Shown here one piece after another: positions 5,239 to 7,329 of a stretch of DNA of 7,329 nucleotides. Where the stretch lies: positions 1 to 7,329 of the forward strand of contig JAQBGV010000007.1 of NCBI GenBank assembly GCA_032128395.1, in the 5' to 3' direction. The DNA comes from JAQBGV01 sp032128395 (GTDB lineage Bacteria; Planctomycetota; UBA8108; UBA1146). A model generated the notes under the pieces. It was not told where the DNA came from and did no database searches. It was given only the letters and a program-made list of their open reading frames with translations. A program made the position numbers and the translations under genes. Each line of letters starts with the position of its first letter. The first letter of the stretch is position 1.

Positions 5239-5645
5239 TCCAGTCGGTCCTTTCGGAACTCGTATCCGCGGGGTCGGCGCTCGTGGAGCAAGCGGTCTGC
5301 CAATTCTGCCGAGAGCCGTAGATCGGCTCGAATCCGGCATGCACGCGAGGCTTCGGGTCCCCCTCGCTTCGGAGCCGGCCCTCGATTCACCCGCGCTGCA
5401 GATTCGTTTGCCTCACCGAGGTCAAGGACGCCTCAGATGCGGTACGGGGCACCACGGTCGGAGACCCGGCGGGACGGCGTCCCGACCCGCTGTTCAGAAA
5501 CGGTCCCCTGGCTGACCCTGGATCCGCAGGATAATTACCCCCCACCGATTCCTCCAGCACCTCGTCGCCGTGGTTCCGGACGTCGCGGGAGGCGGTGCGG
5601 AGGATTTGTGTCGGCGGCATGTTCGGCGGGCGGGGGTGGCCAAGG
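5239..5645. other. 407-base gap upstream of the 63-codon gene, no supportable gene
   Basis: Frames in this stretch are arginine/proline-rich on both strands and lack SDs. On the minus strand a short AT-rich patch, GGTAATTATCC (rc of 5529-5539), could be a -10 region, which would give the 63-codon gene a leader of nearly 290 bases. Two perfect small inverted repeats lie within that leader: CGGGAC/GTCCCG (5470-5475 and 5479-5484) and GCGAGG/CCTCGC (5345-5350 and 5362-5367). Neither matches a riboswitch or tRNA that I know. Confidence 0.45.
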
Positions 5646-7329
5646 TCACGCACGCCCGTGTTGCTGATTCGGCCAGATGATCGAGGCCACCCACCCCACG
5701 ACCACCGTCGCCGCTGTCCCCACTGTGTTGCGATAGAGAAACGGGAGTTCACCGCCCGAACTTCTCGCGATCTGGTCCGCGATCACCACCGCAAGGATGC
5801 CGGAGGCGATTCCCGTGACCGCACCGAGCCCTCCGACTCGGCGCGTCGCGACCGCGAGGATGAATACTCCGAGGAGTGCTCCATAGAACCAGGACCCCAC
5901 CGCATTCACGGCGTCGATCAGCGATCCGAATCCACCCACGGACAGGGCAAAGAGGGTCGCGAAAGCGCCGACGAGCGCCATCGCGATCCTCGAGAGGCGC
6001 TTTTCCTCCGCTGGAGAGAGTTCTCTCCGCCGGCCGCGGGGATGCAGGTCCATCACGATGACCGTCGCCATCGAGTTGAGCTCGCTGTCGATGCTCGAGA
6101 GTGCGGCGGCGAAGATCGCCGCGATCAGCAGCCCGATCAAGCCGGTCGGCAAGTAGTTCAGAATGAAGTGCGGGAATACATAGTTCGTCTCTCGGTCGCT
6201 GTCCTGTGCCAGCACTCGGAGCATCTCCGTCGACTTCTCGCGCGCCGCTTCCGACCCTTCTGCCGCACGTGAGTAGGTGGCGATCGCAGCCTCGTCCGGG
6301 GACTCGAGGAGAGTCCGCGCGGCCTCGCGAGCATTCTCCCACGCCCGCTCGGCCTCCACGACCAGCTCGGTCGCCGCCGGCTCCCCCGCCCCCTCCGCCT
6401 GCGCCGGCACGAAGCTCGCCGGCGGAGCCTCGAAGGTGTACAGCGCGAACAGCATCGTCCCGACGAGCAGCACCACCAGTTGGAAGGGGACCTTCGCGAT
6501 CGCGTTCAGGAGCAGCGCCCCGCGCTCATCGCGGAGCGAGCGACCGGAGAGGTAGCGTTGCGCCTGGCTCTGGTCGCACCCGAAGTAGCTGAGGAAGAGA
6601 AGCGTCCCACCGAGCAGCGCGGACCACATGGTGTACTGATCGGAGGCGGCGAATCGCCAGTCGGCGAGCACCAGGCGATCGGTCGCGGCCGCGAGCCGAA
6701 GCGCGCCAGCCAGACCTACTTCGACGGGGAGAGCGCGGATCGCGACGACGAGAGCCACGATGAGCCCGACGATGATCACCGACATCTGCTTCACGTCGGT
6801 CGAGAGGACCGCGCGCATCCCGCCGAACGAGGTGTAGACCACCGCGATCACGCCCATGAAGACTACGGTCAGCTCAGTGCGCAGACCGAGGACCGCGCTG
6901 AGAATCACCGACGGGGCGAAGATCACGATTCCGACCGAGAGACCCCGCAGAACCAGGAAAACCGCGGCAGAGAGAAGGCGCGTCTTCTGGTCGAACCGCT
7001 TCCCGAGGTACTCGTAAACGGTGAATACGTTCTGGCGGCGGTAGAGCGGGAGCACGGTGAAGGCGAGGATCACCATCGCGATCGGCAGCCCGTAGTAGAA
7101 CTGCACGAAGCGCAGCCCGTCCTCCCACCCCTTGCCGGTGGTGCCGAGCATGGTGATTGCGGAGGCTTGGGTCGCCATGATCGACAGACCCATCACCCAC
7201 CAAGGCGCGCTTCGCCCGGCGAGGAACAGGTCCTCGGCTCCGTGATTTTTCGGGGAGCGTCGCAGGCCGTCGATGACGACCCAGGCGAGGAAGGAGCGCC
7301 AGCGGCCGTTCTCGTATCGCGAGGCGCCG
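5646..7329 (-). CDS. Sodium:solute symporter family transporter, N-terminus cut by window end
   Basis: This inner-membrane SSS/SLC5-type carrier, with a LeuT-like fold, couples Na+ entry to uptake of an unidentified solute. At least 560 residues are present; the frame stays open to the right edge, so the true start is outside. Visible hallmarks are EDLFLAGRSAPWW and SIMATQASAITMLG (first core helix), YTSFGGMRAVLSTDVKQ, FGCDQSQAQRYLSGRS, and ETNYVFPHFILNYLPTGLIG, which leads into AAIFAAALSSIDSELNS. About twelve hydrophobic segments can be picked out. Between the segment ending FALYTF and ETNYVFP is an Ala/Glu-rich helical insertion of roughly 80 residues (about 6192-6428), which I also recall in some Bacteroidetes-type homologues. 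An in-frame GTG at 7196 is internal because the conserved first helix begins before it. The substrate cannot be told from the sequence. Confidence 0.93.
   Translation of the reverse strand, partial: GASRYENGRWRSFLAWVVIDGLRRSPKNHGAEDLFLAGRSAPWWVMGLSIMATQASAITMLGTTGKGWEDGLRFVQFYYGLPIAMVILAFTVLPLYRRQNVFTVYEYLGKRFDQKTRLLSAAVFLVLRGLSVGIVIFAPSVILSAVLGLRTELTVVFMGVIAVVYTSFGGMRAVLSTDVKQMSVIIVGLIVALVVAIRALPVEVGLAGALRLAAATDRLVLADWRFAASDQYTMWSALLGGTLLFLSYFGCDQSQAQRYLSGRSLRDERGALLLNAIAKVPFQLVVLLVGTMLFALYTFEAPPASFVPAQAEGAGEPAATELVVEAERAWENAREAARTLLESPDEAAIATYSRAAEGSEAAREKSTEMLRVLAQDSDRETNYVFPHFILNYLPTGLIGLLIAAIFAAALSSIDSELNSMATVIVMDLHPRGRRRELSPAEEKRLSRIAMALVGAFATLFALSVGGFGSLIDAVNAVGSWFYGALLGVFILAVATRRVGGLGAVTGIASGILAVVIADQIARSSGGELPFLYRNTVGTAATVVVGWVASIIWPNQQHGRA

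Noticed and set aside
5325..5335. GGCTCGAATCC, resembling a tRNA T-arm
   Set aside because: No acceptor stem, D-arm or anticodon arm can be fitted around it on either strand.
5387..5752. Minus-strand frame of 121 codons overlapping the symporter 3' end
   Set aside because: Its first part is out of frame within the conserved symporter gene, the rest is low complexity, and it lacks an SD.
7191..7196. GTG or ATG near 7196 as the symporter start
   Set aside because: The frame continues upstream to the window edge with conserved SSS sequence (EDLFLAGRSAPWW), so these codons are internal.

Overview
This looks like a piece of chromosome from a GC-rich bacterium with a Gram-negative envelope. An apparent outer-membrane barrel protein and a lipoprotein-type signal peptide support the envelope type. 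The run ribH-nusB-ftsY, the FtsY P-loop (GVNGTGKTTS), and a secreted protein with TVHLKN-type beta repeats and HEAT-like helices all remind me of Planctomycetota or a related phylum. That assignment is from memory and tentative.

Positions 1-2281 hold a tightly packed plus-strand housekeeping run: the 3' end of guaA (GMP synthase), ribH (lumazine synthase), nusB (antitermination factor) and ftsY (SRP receptor). guaA and ribH are 4 bases apart and nusB overlaps ftsY by 14 bases. Between ribH and nusB lies a possible nine-codon leader ORF with a strong Shine-Dalgarno (SD) sequence; nusB itself has no clear SD. ribH has an unusual acidic C-terminal tail.

Positions 2282-2687 have no supportable gene, only a possible ftsY terminator and an odd repeated CTCCCCG-type motif. 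A minus-strand beta-barrel envelope protein (2688-3278) and a plus-strand secreted protein (3495-4493) are then transcribed divergently from a 216-base gap. The secreted protein converges, with a 25-base gap, on a small minus-strand double zinc-ribbon protein (4519-4911). Upstream of that is a second small minus-strand gene of 63 codons (5047-5238), closed by the clearest intrinsic terminator in the window. Positions 5239-5645 hold no convincing gene. The right end (5646-7329) is a minus-strand sodium:solute symporter cut off by the window edge at its N-terminus.

There is no defence island, CRISPR array, intact mobile element or rRNA/tRNA gene. The better leads are regulatory. The SDs of ftsY and the zinc-ribbon gene both lie inside inverted repeats built on the same CGAGAGGA core. 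The mini-ORF appears positioned to couple translation into nusB. The hexamer CGATCG is strikingly frequent. I see nothing that clearly amounts to a new multi-gene system.
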